Assembly: GCA_029939535.1 (NCBI GenBank)
Contig: JAOZST010000040.1
Span: 1 to 25,842, forward strand
DNA length: 25,842 nucleotides
Source of the DNA: NBML01 sp029939535
GTDB taxonomy: Bacteria > Desulfobacterota > Desulfobacteria > Desulfobacterales > Desulfobacteraceae
Direction: 5' to 3'
The translations under genes were made by a program, and so were the position numbers. The notes under the pieces were generated by a model. It was not told where the DNA came from, made no database searches, and saw nothing but the letters and a program-made list of their open reading frames with translations. Below, piece after piece: positions 1 through 7,619 of this stretch (positions within the stretch are counted from its first letter, which is position 1; every line of letters begins with the position of its first letter).

Positions 1-425
1 TCCATTTTCTCAGCCTTCTTAAGTTTCTCTTCCAGTTCTTTGATCCTGGAAATATTACTTTCCAGTGAATCCAAGGCTTGTTTCAGCTGGCTGATATCCC
101 TCAGAGCAGTTACCCTAAGTCGGTCCTCCCCATCATTGATTAAACTTCCCTGGATCTGGGCGGGGAAAGTGGTTCCGTCCTTTCGCAGTGCCCGTACCTC
201 ATAGGGGCTGGTATACCCATCTGATATGTTTTTTTTAACTGTTTCCCGATCTTCCGGGGCAATCCAGTCGGTTCCTGGTTTTCCAATTGCTTCTTCCTTG
301 GAATATCCAAACATGCTGGAGGCTGCTTTGTTTTGATCCAGGCAGATTCCTTTTCTGGAGAGAAAAATCGCCTCAAAGGAGGCATCATAAAAATATTTGA
401 GTCTGTTTTTTGTCGGTATTGCCAT
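1..425 (-). CDS. PAS-domain sensor protein, N-terminal part (probable histidine kinase)
   Basis: The minus strand reads open from an ATG at 425 to the window edge, giving 141 residues of an incomplete protein. It begins MAIPTKNRLKYFYDASFEAI and contains a PAS fold at roughly residues 8-115, with typical patches such as DQNKAASSMFGYSKEEAIGK and EVRALRKDGTTFPAQIQGS. A short charged coiled coil follows (LKQALDSLESNISRIKELEE, then a lysine/glutamate-rich stretch). PAS domains bind small ligands or sense redox state and pass the signal on. The coiled coil usually leads into a histidine-kinase dimerisation domain, and I infer a PAS sensor kinase, but the output domain lies outside the window and a diguanylate cyclase or other output is possible. 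A GGGGA ribosome-binding site lies about 10 bases upstream of the ATG. The gene diverges from uppP. Confidence 0.85.
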   Translation of the reverse strand, partial: MAIPTKNRLKYFYDASFEAIFLSRKGICLDQNKAASSMFGYSKEEAIGKPGTDWIAPEDRETVKKNISDGYTSPYEVRALRKDGTTFPAQIQGSLINDGEDRLRVTALRDISQLKQALDSLESNISRIKELEEKLKKAEKM

Positions 426-596
426 ATTGTTAGTCCCCGTAAAAGACATTTACACACTTTTTAGTGTGGAACCTTTTTAAGTTCAAGTCTTTTTTTAAAA
501 TCTTGCAATTTAAAGGCAGGAATTATATACGATGGGCTTAACTAATTGATATTTAATTTTATGCAAATTCGATAATAATAAGAAATTTAATATAAT
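426..596. promoter_or_regulatory. Divergent intergenic region with a small hairpin
   Basis: This AT-rich spacer separates the minus-strand PAS gene from uppP. It holds a perfect 6-bp inverted repeat, CACACT (453-458) and AGTGTG (463-468), with a TTTT loop. For the PAS gene, TTGAAC followed after 17 bases by TAAAAA (which overlaps the hairpin) is a possible promoter. The hairpin could be an operator or a mRNA leader structure; nothing in the sequence decides between these. Confidence 0.35.
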
Positions 597-1424
597 ATGG
601 AAATTTATCAGGGAATAATACTTGGTATTGTCCAGGGATTGACCGAGTTTCTGCCTGTGAGCAGTTCCGGCCACCTTGTGCTGGGCCAGATTTATTTTAA
701 TGTCACCGAGTTTGCCTTGCTGTTTGATGTCAGCGTTCACATGGGAACCCTGGCAGCTGTGGTGGTGGTTTATTTTTCAGATATTAAATTGATACTTAAA
801 TCAATTTCTCAGTTTCTGGCAAAAGCTGGCGCAAGGAAACCATGTACCCATCTTTTCAGTGAAGATGAAAATTTGAAATTTGCTTTATTGATCATTATCG
901 GTTCTGTACCCACTGCATTGATCGGCTTTGTGTTAAAAAATTTTGAGCATGTCTTGTTTGCCTCGGATACCCTGGTGGGCAGCATGCTGATACTCACCGG
1001 TATTATTTTGTGGTTTTCAAGAAATTATTACCACAACGAAAAAACAAAGACTGTGTTTGATATCAAACGGGCTGTCGGCATCGGAATCGTACAGGGATTC
1101 GCTGTTGTCCCCGGTATTTCCCGATCCGGAAGTACCATTGCTGCAGGCATGTATTCCGGGCTGGACCGGCATGCAGCTGCCAAATTTTCCTTTCTCTTGT
1201 CTGTGCCGGCAATTTTGGGTGCTGAGGTTTTAAGCTTTAAAGATGTTTTTAAAACAGGACTGATCATTGATCCAGCAACTATTTATGGTACAATCGTATC
1301 CTTTGTCGTTGGTTTGATTGCCTTGAAATTACTTTTAAAACTGGTTCATGGGGGAAAGTTTCATCTGTTTGCCCCCTATTGCTGGCTGGTGGGTGCTTTG
1401 GTGCTCATATCAAAAATTATATAG
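597..1424 (+). CDS. uppP: Undecaprenyl-diphosphatase UppP/BacA
   Basis: This 275-residue integral membrane protein dephosphorylates undecaprenyl diphosphate to regenerate the lipid carrier for peptidoglycan and other cell-wall polymers; overproduction gives bacitracin resistance. Both family signatures are present: QGLTEFLPVSSSGHL at about residues 13-27 (with Glu17 and the SSSGH phosphate loop) and PGISRSGST around Arg176. The length is normal for the family and several hydrophobic helices are visible. The ATG at 597 fits the usual family N-terminus, but no Shine-Dalgarno sequence precedes it; the bases just before it read TATAAT, too close to the ATG to serve this start as a -10 box. It ends 10 bases before the mutase gene, which suggests co-transcription. 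Confidence 0.95.
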   Translation: MEIYQGIILGIVQGLTEFLPVSSSGHLVLGQIYFNVTEFALLFDVSVHMGTLAAVVVVYFSDIKLILKSISQFLAKAGARKPCTHLFSEDENLKFALLIIIGSVPTALIGFVLKNFEHVLFASDTLVGSMLILTGIILWFSRNYYHNEKTKTVFDIKRAVGIGIVQGFAVVPGISRSGSTIAAGMYSGLDRHAAAKFSFLLSVPAILGAEVLSFKDVFKTGLIIDPATIYGTIVSFVVGLIALKLLLKLVHGGKFHLFAPYCWLVGALVLISKII

Positions 1425-1434
1425 AGGAGGGTGT

Positions 1435-2790
1435 ATGAATCCAGGGATTTTCAGGGAATATGACATTCGTGGGATTGCAGGAGAAGATATTTTAGAGAAA
1501 GATGTCATTGAGATTGGAAAAGCCTATGGCAGTTTTTTAAAGGATCAGGGAAGAGAAAAAGTATCTGTTGGAAGGGATTGCAGGATAACTTCGGAACGGT
1601 TTTCCCAGTTATTTATCCAGGGAATTATCTCCACGGGTTGTGATGTGGTGGATATCGGAACCTGCCCCACGCCGGTTCTCTATTTTTCCATCCACCATCT
1701 GGAACTGGAAGGAGGAGCCATGGTCACTGCCAGTCACAATCCTCCTGAATACAACGGATTCAAGCTCATGAGCGGTTTCGATTCCATCCACAGTGACGGG
1801 CTCCAGGACATCCTCAGGATTGTTGAGAAAGGGGTCTATGCCCAGGGAAATGGCAAGGTAATTCAGGCAGACGTTATCACTCCCTATAAGGCATACCTGA
1901 TGGATAATATTTCCATCAACAAAAAAATCAGGATCGGCATTGACAGCGGTAATGGTACAGGCGGGATTACAGCTCTGCCGGTCTTAAAAGATCTGGGATG
2001 TGAGGTCCATGATATTTTCTGTGACCTTGACGGCTCTTTTCCCAACCATGAGGCAGATCCCACCCAGAAAAAAAATCTGAAAGATCTCATTGCCATGGTA
2101 CAGGCAAAAGGCCTGGACCTGGGAGTAGGATATGACGGAGATGCAGACAGGATAGGTGTGGTGGATAAAAACGGCAAGGTGATTTACGGGGATCAGCTCA
2201 TGGTGATTTATGCCCGGGAGATCCTTGAAAGAAAACCAGGAGCCACCTTTATATCGGAAGTAAAGTGCTCCATGGTCATGTATGATGATATCAGAAAACA
2301 CGGGGGCAATGCCATTATGTGGCGGACAGGCCACTCTTTGATCAAGAAAAAGATGAAAGAGGAAAATGCTGCCCTGGCAGGGGAAATGAGCGGGCATATG
2401 TTTTTTAAGGACCGGTATCTGGGTTTTGATGACGCCCTTTACGCCACCTGCCGGCTCCTGGAAATAATGGCAGATACAGGCCTTGGAGTGGACGAATTGA
2501 TCCAGGACCTGCCCACAACCTTTACCACTCCTGAAATCCGGGTGGATTGTCCCGATGAAATAAAATTTACAGTGGTGGACAAAATTGTGACCCATTACAA
2601 GGCAAAGCAAAAGGTCATTGATATTGATGGCCTCAGAGCTGTTTACGATGACGGTTGGGGCCTTGTCAGAGCATCCAATACTCAGCCTGCCCTGGTTTTG
2701 CGGTTTGAGTCTCTGACCCGGGAACGTCTGGATGAGATCCAGCAGGAAATAGAATCCACCTTGAAACAAATAATAGAGGAGATAAATTAA
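1435..2790 (+). CDS. manB: Phosphomannomutase/phosphoglucomutase
   Basis: This 451-residue enzyme of the alpha-D-phosphohexomutase family interconverts the 6- and 1-phosphates of mannose or glucose and so supplies sugar nucleotides for surface polysaccharides. All four family loops are visible: the phosphoserine loop TASHNPPEYNG (Ser100), the metal loop GYDGDADRIG (Asp234, Asp236, Asp238), the sugar-binding loop GEMSGH (Glu317-His321), and the phosphate loop RASNTQP (Arg412-Gln417). I chose the ATG at 1435 because GAGGAGG lies directly upstream; a longer frame running back into uppP is only overlap. It follows uppP by 10 bases, so both probably belong to one envelope-polysaccharide transcript. 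Substrate preference (mannose, glucose or both, as in AlgC) cannot be told from the sequence. Confidence 0.93.
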   Translation: MNPGIFREYDIRGIAGEDILEKDVIEIGKAYGSFLKDQGREKVSVGRDCRITSERFSQLFIQGIISTGCDVVDIGTCPTPVLYFSIHHLELEGGAMVTASHNPPEYNGFKLMSGFDSIHSDGLQDILRIVEKGVYAQGNGKVIQADVITPYKAYLMDNISINKKIRIGIDSGNGTGGITALPVLKDLGCEVHDIFCDLDGSFPNHEADPTQKKNLKDLIAMVQAKGLDLGVGYDGDADRIGVVDKNGKVIYGDQLMVIYAREILERKPGATFISEVKCSMVMYDDIRKHGGNAIMWRTGHSLIKKKMKEENAALAGEMSGHMFFKDRYLGFDDALYATCRLLEIMADTGLGVDELIQDLPTTFTTPEIRVDCPDEIKFTVVDKIVTHYKAKQKVIDIDGLRAVYDDGWGLVRASNTQPALVLRFESLTRERLDEIQQEIESTLKQIIEEIN

Positions 2791-2845
2791 GGCTGCTGAA
2801 CTCAGGTTTCAGACCTGGTTATAAGTTTCCTGATTTTTTGTTTAT

Positions 2846-4708
2846 ATGCTTTTATCGTTACAGCAGCAGAATGCCGTTGATCATACAGGCTCTCCCGCCC
2901 TGGTTGTGGCAGGGGCAGGTTCCGGCAAGACCCGGACCCTGACAGCTAAGTTTTCACATTTAACATCTACCGGCTATGACCCTAAACGGATTCTGGCCAT
3001 TACCTTTACCAATAAGGCAGCCCAGGAAATGAAGGCCCGTCTCATGGAGATGACAGGCCTTGGCCACGATAGTTTTTTATGGGTCAGGACCTATCATTCA
3101 GCCTGCCTCATGATTTTAAAAAAGCATTGCAAAATCATGGGATATTCACCTCCAGTCCAGGTTTTCAGCGTATATCAGCAGGCTAAGCTCGTCAAAGAGC
3201 TGTGCGTGAAAAACAATATTGAAAAAAAGTATGCCAACAGGATACTCTCGGCCATCTCCCGGGCGAAGAATTCCGGAGATCCAAAAAAATATTTTGATAG
3301 GAAGTCCGGATTTTTTAATATCAAAATGGAAGACATATATTCCCTTTATGAGGAACGGCTCCAGGAGATGAACTCTGTGGATTTTGACAATATCCTGTTA
3401 AAGACCCGGGATCTTCTCCGGAAGCATGAGGAGATACGAACCTGGTATCAGCAGTATTTTACCTATCTTCTGGTGGATGAATACCAGGATACCAATAATC
3501 TCCAGGAAGACCTGACCAATTTGCTGCTGGGTGAGCACCGCAATCTTTTTTGCGTGGGGGATGACTGGCAGTCGGTTTACGGGTTCAGGGGCAGCAATGT
3601 AAACCATTTTTTAAGATTCCCTGAAAAATACAGGGATTCCAGAATATTCAGGCTGGAAGAAAATTACAGATCAGCAGATGAAATTGTCCAGGCAGCCAAT
3701 GATATGATTGACTATAACCCCGATAAAATGGATAAAAAATGTTTTTCCAATAAAAAGGGGGGAGTGGTTGAAGTCTATGATTTTATGTCTGACTCCCATG
3801 AAGCTGAATGGGTGGCCAAAAGGATAAAGGCCATGAACCGCCAGGGCCAGGGCATCCCCTATGATAAAATGGCCGTGGTGTACAGGACAAAATTCTGTTC
3901 TCTACCCTTTGAGAGGATTTTCAGGGCATTCAGGGTGCCCTATAAACTCATGGGATCCCAGGGCTTTTTTGAGCGAATGGAAATTCTGGATATCAACTCC
4001 TATCTCAGCGCAGCTTATTTCCCCAATGACGATCTGTCCTTTGAAAGGGTTGTTAATACGCCCAAGAGGGGCATTGGTCCTTCCATGATAAAAAAGATGA
4101 CTGTTATGCGTACCGAGGGGGTAAGCCTCCAGGATGCAGCAAGGATCATGGTCCGGGATCGAGTGCTTACAAAGAAAATACATGAAAACCTTTCCCTTGT
4201 CCTGGAAATCCTGGATGTTATCCAGGACATGGCCCCGGCCATGGCCATGGAAACGGTTATAGACCGTACAGGATATTATGAATATCTGGAAAAAAAGGTA
4301 AAGACAAAAACAGAATTCATCTCAAAAAAAGAAAATATTGAACAGCTCATTTACACGGCTAGGTCCAAGAACGATTTGCTGGAATACCTGGAAGAGGCCG
4401 CCCTGATAAGGGAAGACAAAGATGATGAAGAAGAACAGGATTCCAGGGGTGTGGGGCTTTTAACCATCCATTCGGCCAAGGGCCTTGAATTTGATACTGT
4501 CTTTATCGTGGGGTGTGAAGAGCGGCTTTTCCCCCATTGGCGCTCCATTGACGAGGGAGACAAGGCTTTGTTTGAGGAACGTCGTCTCATGTATGTGGCC
4601 ATGACCCGGGCAGAACGGTTTTTATACCTGACCCATTCCAATTATAGAAAGGGGGAGTTTGCCACCCCAAGCCGGTTTATTGATCAGATAAAAGAGTGTC
4701 TGGCCTGA
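2846..4708 (+). CDS. UvrD/Rep-family superfamily 1A DNA helicase
   Basis: This 620-residue protein is an ATP-driven 3'-5' DNA helicase of the UvrD/Rep/PcrA family, used in repair and in clearing replication blocks. The motifs occur in order: Q motif LQQQNAVDH, Walker A AGAGSGKT (22-29), Walker B VDEYQDT (210-216), motif III GDDWQSVYGFRG (from 238), motif IV LEENYRSADEIV, motif V TIHSAKGLEFDTVFIVG, and motif VI MYVAMTRAERF (Arg588). It is shorter than typical UvrD or PcrA (about 700 or more residues) and ends soon after motif VI, so the C-terminal Tudor-like tail is missing; this makes it more Rep-like or a generic UvrD paralogue. No strong ribosome-binding site is seen before the ATG at 2846. 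The gene follows the mutase by 55 bases and precedes the MFS gene by 21. Confidence 0.93.
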   Translation: MLLSLQQQNAVDHTGSPALVVAGAGSGKTRTLTAKFSHLTSTGYDPKRILAITFTNKAAQEMKARLMEMTGLGHDSFLWVRTYHSACLMILKKHCKIMGYSPPVQVFSVYQQAKLVKELCVKNNIEKKYANRILSAISRAKNSGDPKKYFDRKSGFFNIKMEDIYSLYEERLQEMNSVDFDNILLKTRDLLRKHEEIRTWYQQYFTYLLVDEYQDTNNLQEDLTNLLLGEHRNLFCVGDDWQSVYGFRGSNVNHFLRFPEKYRDSRIFRLEENYRSADEIVQAANDMIDYNPDKMDKKCFSNKKGGVVEVYDFMSDSHEAEWVAKRIKAMNRQGQGIPYDKMAVVYRTKFCSLPFERIFRAFRVPYKLMGSQGFFERMEILDINSYLSAAYFPNDDLSFERVVNTPKRGIGPSMIKKMTVMRTEGVSLQDAARIMVRDRVLTKKIHENLSLVLEILDVIQDMAPAMAMETVIDRTGYYEYLEKKVKTKTEFISKKENIEQLIYTARSKNDLLEYLEEAALIREDKDDEEEQDSRGVGLLTIHSAKGLEFDTVFIVGCEERLFPHWRSIDEGDKALFEERRLMYVAMTRAERFLYLTHSNYRKGEFATPSRFIDQIKECLA

Positions 4709-4729
4709 AAAGGGGCACTGGCCCAGACA

Positions 4730-5998
4730 ATGGATCTATTTTATGCCATAAAAGAACCAATTTCCCAGCTCTTTGCCAGGATCCGAATCAATGGAAACAG
4801 GATTATTCCCTCGGATCACAAAGGGGTTTTCCTGACTCTGTTTTTTATTATTTTCACTACTGTTACCGGGGTGGGCATTGTGGTTCCCCTGCTGCCCATC
4901 TATGCCCATGACCTGGGTGCTGCAGGTTTTTATGTGGCCATGATTTTTGGCTCCTTTGCCATCTCAAGGATCTTTCTTCTGCCCATTTTTGGAGGGTTTT
5001 CCGATCAAAAGGGAAGAAAGCCCTTTATCCTGGCCGGCCTTGCCACCTATGCTGTAAGTTCCATTGCCTTTGTTTTTTCCACCAGCGTGGAAGACCTGAT
5101 CCTTATCAGGTTTATCCAGGGAGCAGGCTCTGCCATGGTAATGCCCGTGGTCCAGGCCTATGTGGGAGAGATTACTCCGGAAGGGTCAGAAGGCTACTCC
5201 ATGGGCCTGTTTAATCTGTCCATGTTCCTGAGTCTTAGTTTAGGACCCCTGATGGGCGGATTTATAAATGATATCTGGTCCATGGATGCCGCATTTATTT
5301 GCATGGGCCTTTTGTCATGTTTGGGCCTTTTGCTCTGCATTATATTTCTGCCGCCCTTGTCCATGGAAAAAATCCGTTTCCAGAACAGAGCACAGGTTTC
5401 CTGGGCCCTGGTGTTAAAGGACTGGGAGCTTGGGGCTCTGGTGGCATTCCGCTATGCCTATACTGCCTGCATAGGTATTATCTGGTGTTTTCTTCCCTTG
5501 TTTGCAGACAAGGCCTTTGGTCTTTCCGGTTCAAGGATAGGGTTTCTGGTCATGCTGGGGGTGTTTGTGTCCGGCATTCTCCAACTGCCAATGGGCTATG
5601 CTGCAGACCGGATGAATAAGAAACTCATGGTGATCATTGGGGGAATCATTTCAACCCTGGGCATTGTCCTGCCCTTTTTTGCAGGATCCTTTTCTGACCT
5701 TTTAGTAAGCGTCACGCTTTTTGGAATCGGCGGCGGTATTTCCATGCCAGCCATCACCGCCCTGGCCGTGATTAAAGGAGACAGGAAAAAGGCCATGGGA
5801 TCTGTGATGTCAGTGATGACCGTTGCCCACAGCCTGGGGATGCTTACAGGTTCATTGATTGCAGGACTTGCCATGGATTTTTTCAGCCTGAAATTTGCCT
5901 TTCCCTGCGGCATGATATTTATGGCAGCCGGCACCATTGCTTTTCTTTTTTTTTACAACCAGCATGGCCTGAACGGGACAGGTAAGCCTGGTTGTTGA
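4730..5998 (+). CDS. Major facilitator superfamily transporter (drug-efflux-like)
   Basis: This 422-residue protein has about twelve hydrophobic helices and is a secondary transporter of the inner membrane. The MFS loop 2-3 signature GGFSDQKGRKP is at about residues 88-98, and a degenerate copy (GYAADRMNKK) sits in the second half, as expected from the duplicated fold. RFIQGAGSAMVMPVVQAYVG resembles the helix 4-5 region of DHA1-type drug:proton antiporters, so efflux is the best guess, but the substrate is unknown. About 30 mostly polar residues precede the first helix, a slightly long cytoplasmic N-terminus. The ATG lies 21 bases after the helicase stop, probably in the same transcript. I see no clear terminator after the stop. 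Confidence 0.88.
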   Translation: MDLFYAIKEPISQLFARIRINGNRIIPSDHKGVFLTLFFIIFTTVTGVGIVVPLLPIYAHDLGAAGFYVAMIFGSFAISRIFLLPIFGGFSDQKGRKPFILAGLATYAVSSIAFVFSTSVEDLILIRFIQGAGSAMVMPVVQAYVGEITPEGSEGYSMGLFNLSMFLSLSLGPLMGGFINDIWSMDAAFICMGLLSCLGLLLCIIFLPPLSMEKIRFQNRAQVSWALVLKDWELGALVAFRYAYTACIGIIWCFLPLFADKAFGLSGSRIGFLVMLGVFVSGILQLPMGYAADRMNKKLMVIIGGIISTLGIVLPFFAGSFSDLLVSVTLFGIGGGISMPAITALAVIKGDRKKAMGSVMSVMTVAHSLGMLTGSLIAGLAMDFFSLKFAFPCGMIFMAAGTIAFLFFYNQHGLNGTGKPGC

Positions 5999-6006
5999 TC
6001 TCTGCT

Positions 6007-6099
6007 CTATGTTGAAGGAATTTCCTGGAAATGTCCTAAAACCGCCAAAATTGCACAGATAATAAGAACCAACCCTTTTTTAATGTAAAAGTTCATCAT
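6007..6099 (-). CDS. Possible 30-residue membrane protein
   Basis: A short reading frame on the minus strand starts with two ATGs (6099 and 6096) preceded at good spacing by AAAGGAG, and runs 30 codons to TAG. The product starts MMNFYIKKG, continues with one hydrophobic helix (LVLIICAILAVLG) and ends HFQEIPST. The pattern of strong ribosome-binding site, positively charged start and one helix is typical of bacterial small membrane proteins. I do not recognise the family. It lies downstream of the GNAT remnant on the same strand. It might be a remnant of a larger membrane protein gene, or chance. Confidence 0.5.
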   Translation of the reverse strand: MMNFYIKKGLVLIICAILAVLGHFQEIPST

Positions 6100-6226
6100 C
6101 AGTCTCCTTTCGTTAAATAATAGTAATAAAAATAATTATCAAAGCGATGAAACATTTTCCATCCTCAAATTTCTTAAGCAGGAGATATCCCCTAATATCC
6201 ATGTTAACTCTTTTCAACCAGGGTGT

Positions 6227-6337
6227 TTATGTATAATATTCCGCCCGGGGAGCTTTCAGTACTTTTTCGTCAATCATGACCACGACGTCAAAATCATCAT
6301 CATACATCAGTCTGATTTTAATGGAATCTTTACCCAT
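6227..6337 (-). pseudogene. N-terminal remnant of a GNAT-type acetyltransferase
   Basis: A 36-codon frame starts at the ATG at 6337, with an excellent GAAGGAGA ribosome-binding site, and stops at TAA (6229-6227). The product contains KIRLMYDDDFDVVVMIDEKV followed by LKAPRAEYYT. This looks like the first strand and helix of a GNAT acetyltransferase (the typical start in which a DFD..V.ID element precedes PR.EYY), but the frame stops where the family normally continues to the acetyl-CoA site. I infer a gene truncated by a deletion; the following 125 bases show no recognisable continuation. Since translation signals are intact, a short peptide may still be made. Confidence 0.5.
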
Positions 6338-6396
6338 GAAATCTCCTTCTCAATACTCGAATCCCTCCCAGTAACATCTTTTTTGTTTAAACCAGA

Positions 6397-7425
6397 TCAA
6401 TCAGGCCATATCATGTTAATAGGCCGTTTGGGTGCCATGAGCCAGATTCCGCATCCCTTTGAAACAGTTTCTCTGGCAGGGGGATTTACAATCACGCTTC
6501 CATCCGGGCGTTTTAAGGCAAAACTCAGGTACTCGTACCGGTTTTTCAAATAATTATGAAGATCCCACCAGGTCTTATCCGGCCCGATTTTAGGTATAAT
6601 TACAAAATATATTTCTTCATTGTCTTCCTCATTTCGCAACAGAATCTGAAGGGGAATATGGACCTTGTCCTGCATGGCCTGGACCATCATTTCAGCTGTC
6701 ATCTGCATAATGGTTTCAAATTCCCCTGGCACACTGGAAAAGGTGTCCAATGAATGGGTTGAAAAACAGCGTACAGTTATTTCACAGGTCTCCTTTTTTA
6801 ATTTTAGGGCATTGACCAGGGAAAAAAGGCTTTGTTCGTCACTTCCTGTGTGAATAATAATACGGTCGGCCTGGCATGTATTGGCCCGCTCCAGGGCCTG
6901 GATGGTGTCTAACCTGCCCTTGACAAAAAAGAGATTTTCCTGTTCCGGCAGGGGGTGCCTGGGCAGATCTGCCAGCAGAACCAAATCCTGGTCTGCATAG
7001 GTTTCATCTTTCCTGATCTGTTCCACCAGGTGTTCTGTTTCTTCGGTAAGACCTACCAGAAGGATATGATTGGTTCCTGTATAAGGTTGTTCCCCGTGCA
7101 TTTTTTTGTCTCTCCTTTCAATGAGATAAGATGCCAGATGGGTGATAAAAGCAGCTCCAAGCCCTATTCCCATGAACATGGGCAGGATCACCGCAACAAT
7201 CCGGCCGGCAGTGGAAACCGGATAAAGGTCTCCATAACCCACGGTGGTTGAAGTGACAATACTCCACCACAGGGCCTGATCAAAGCTGGCCAGGGCAGTA
7301 TCACCTGGTTCCACCAGGGTGATAAGGATGCTGGAGGCCAGAAGCAGGAACATATAGGCCAGTACCAGGGTGATGCCCCTGCGTTTGAGTCCTGCTTTGA
7401 TCATGGTTTTTAAAAAATAAATCAA
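6397..7425 (-). CDS. Two-TM potassium channel with RCK/TrkA-N-like domain
   Basis: This 342-residue protein has a transmembrane helix at about 18-37, a pore loop with the potassium selectivity filter TVGYGD (61-66), a second helix at about 74-98 and a cytoplasmic ligand-binding region starting at NHILLVGLTEETEHL (about 119). The architecture matches Kch/MthK-like ion channels gated through an RCK domain. The nucleotide-binding glycine motif is degenerate (GLTEET instead of GxGxxG), so NAD binding is uncertain. I chose TTG at 7425 as start: GGGAG lies 7 bases upstream, whereas the internal ATG at codon 8 has no such signal. The gene is separated from the glycerate kinase gene by 194 bases and is probably transcribed alone. 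Confidence 0.9.
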   Translation of the reverse strand: MIYFLKTMIKAGLKRRGITLVLAYMFLLLASSILITLVEPGDTALASFDQALWWSIVTSTTVGYGDLYPVSTAGRIVAVILPMFMGIGLGAAFITHLASYLIERRDKKMHGEQPYTGTNHILLVGLTEETEHLVEQIRKDETYADQDLVLLADLPRHPLPEQENLFFVKGRLDTIQALERANTCQADRIIIHTGSDEQSLFSLVNALKLKKETCEITVRCFSTHSLDTFSSVPGEFETIMQMTAEMMVQAMQDKVHIPLQILLRNEEDNEEIYFVIIPKIGPDKTWWDLHNYLKNRYEYLSFALKRPDGSVIVNPPARETVSKGCGIWLMAPKRPINMIWPD

Positions 7426-7560
7426 TAAATATCTCCCAGGGTGGTTTGAGTTTGGGTCGTAAATAAGTTTTATAAATTATACTATCCAGCCCTTATTTGC
7501 ACGGAATATTTATTTTTGGATTTTAACCCTGACAAGAACAAAGAACAAGACATTAAAATT

Positions 7561-7607
7561 GTACACACTAACGCTATTGCCTGATTTTCAACGAATGAGG
7601 TGTGTAC
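7561..7607. repeat. 8-bp inverted repeat downstream of the glycerate kinase gene
   Basis: GTACACAC (7561-7568) and GTGTGTAC (7600-7607) form a perfect 8-bp inverted repeat around a 31-base spacer, between the end of the glycerate kinase gene and the start of the channel gene. It could help terminate kinase transcripts or serve as a protein-binding site for the channel gene. The long loop makes a classical terminator unlikely. Confidence 0.35.
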
Positions 7608-7619
7608 TCTTAAAAAACA

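Noticed and set aside
140..457. Open minus-strand frame of 105 codons
   Set aside because: It is a different frame of the PAS gene; the neighbouring frame from the ATG at 425 gives an unmistakable PAS domain.
591..596. TATAAT as a promoter for uppP
   Set aside because: It touches the ATG, so a start from it would lie inside the gene; no good -35 box at the right distance.
1348..1434. Longer start for the mutase
   Set aside because: The extension overlaps uppP, and GAGGAGG stands directly before the ATG at 1435.
1984..2769. 261-codon open frame opposite the mutase gene
   Set aside because: Antisense shadow of a gene with all family motifs; no ribosome-binding site or domain.
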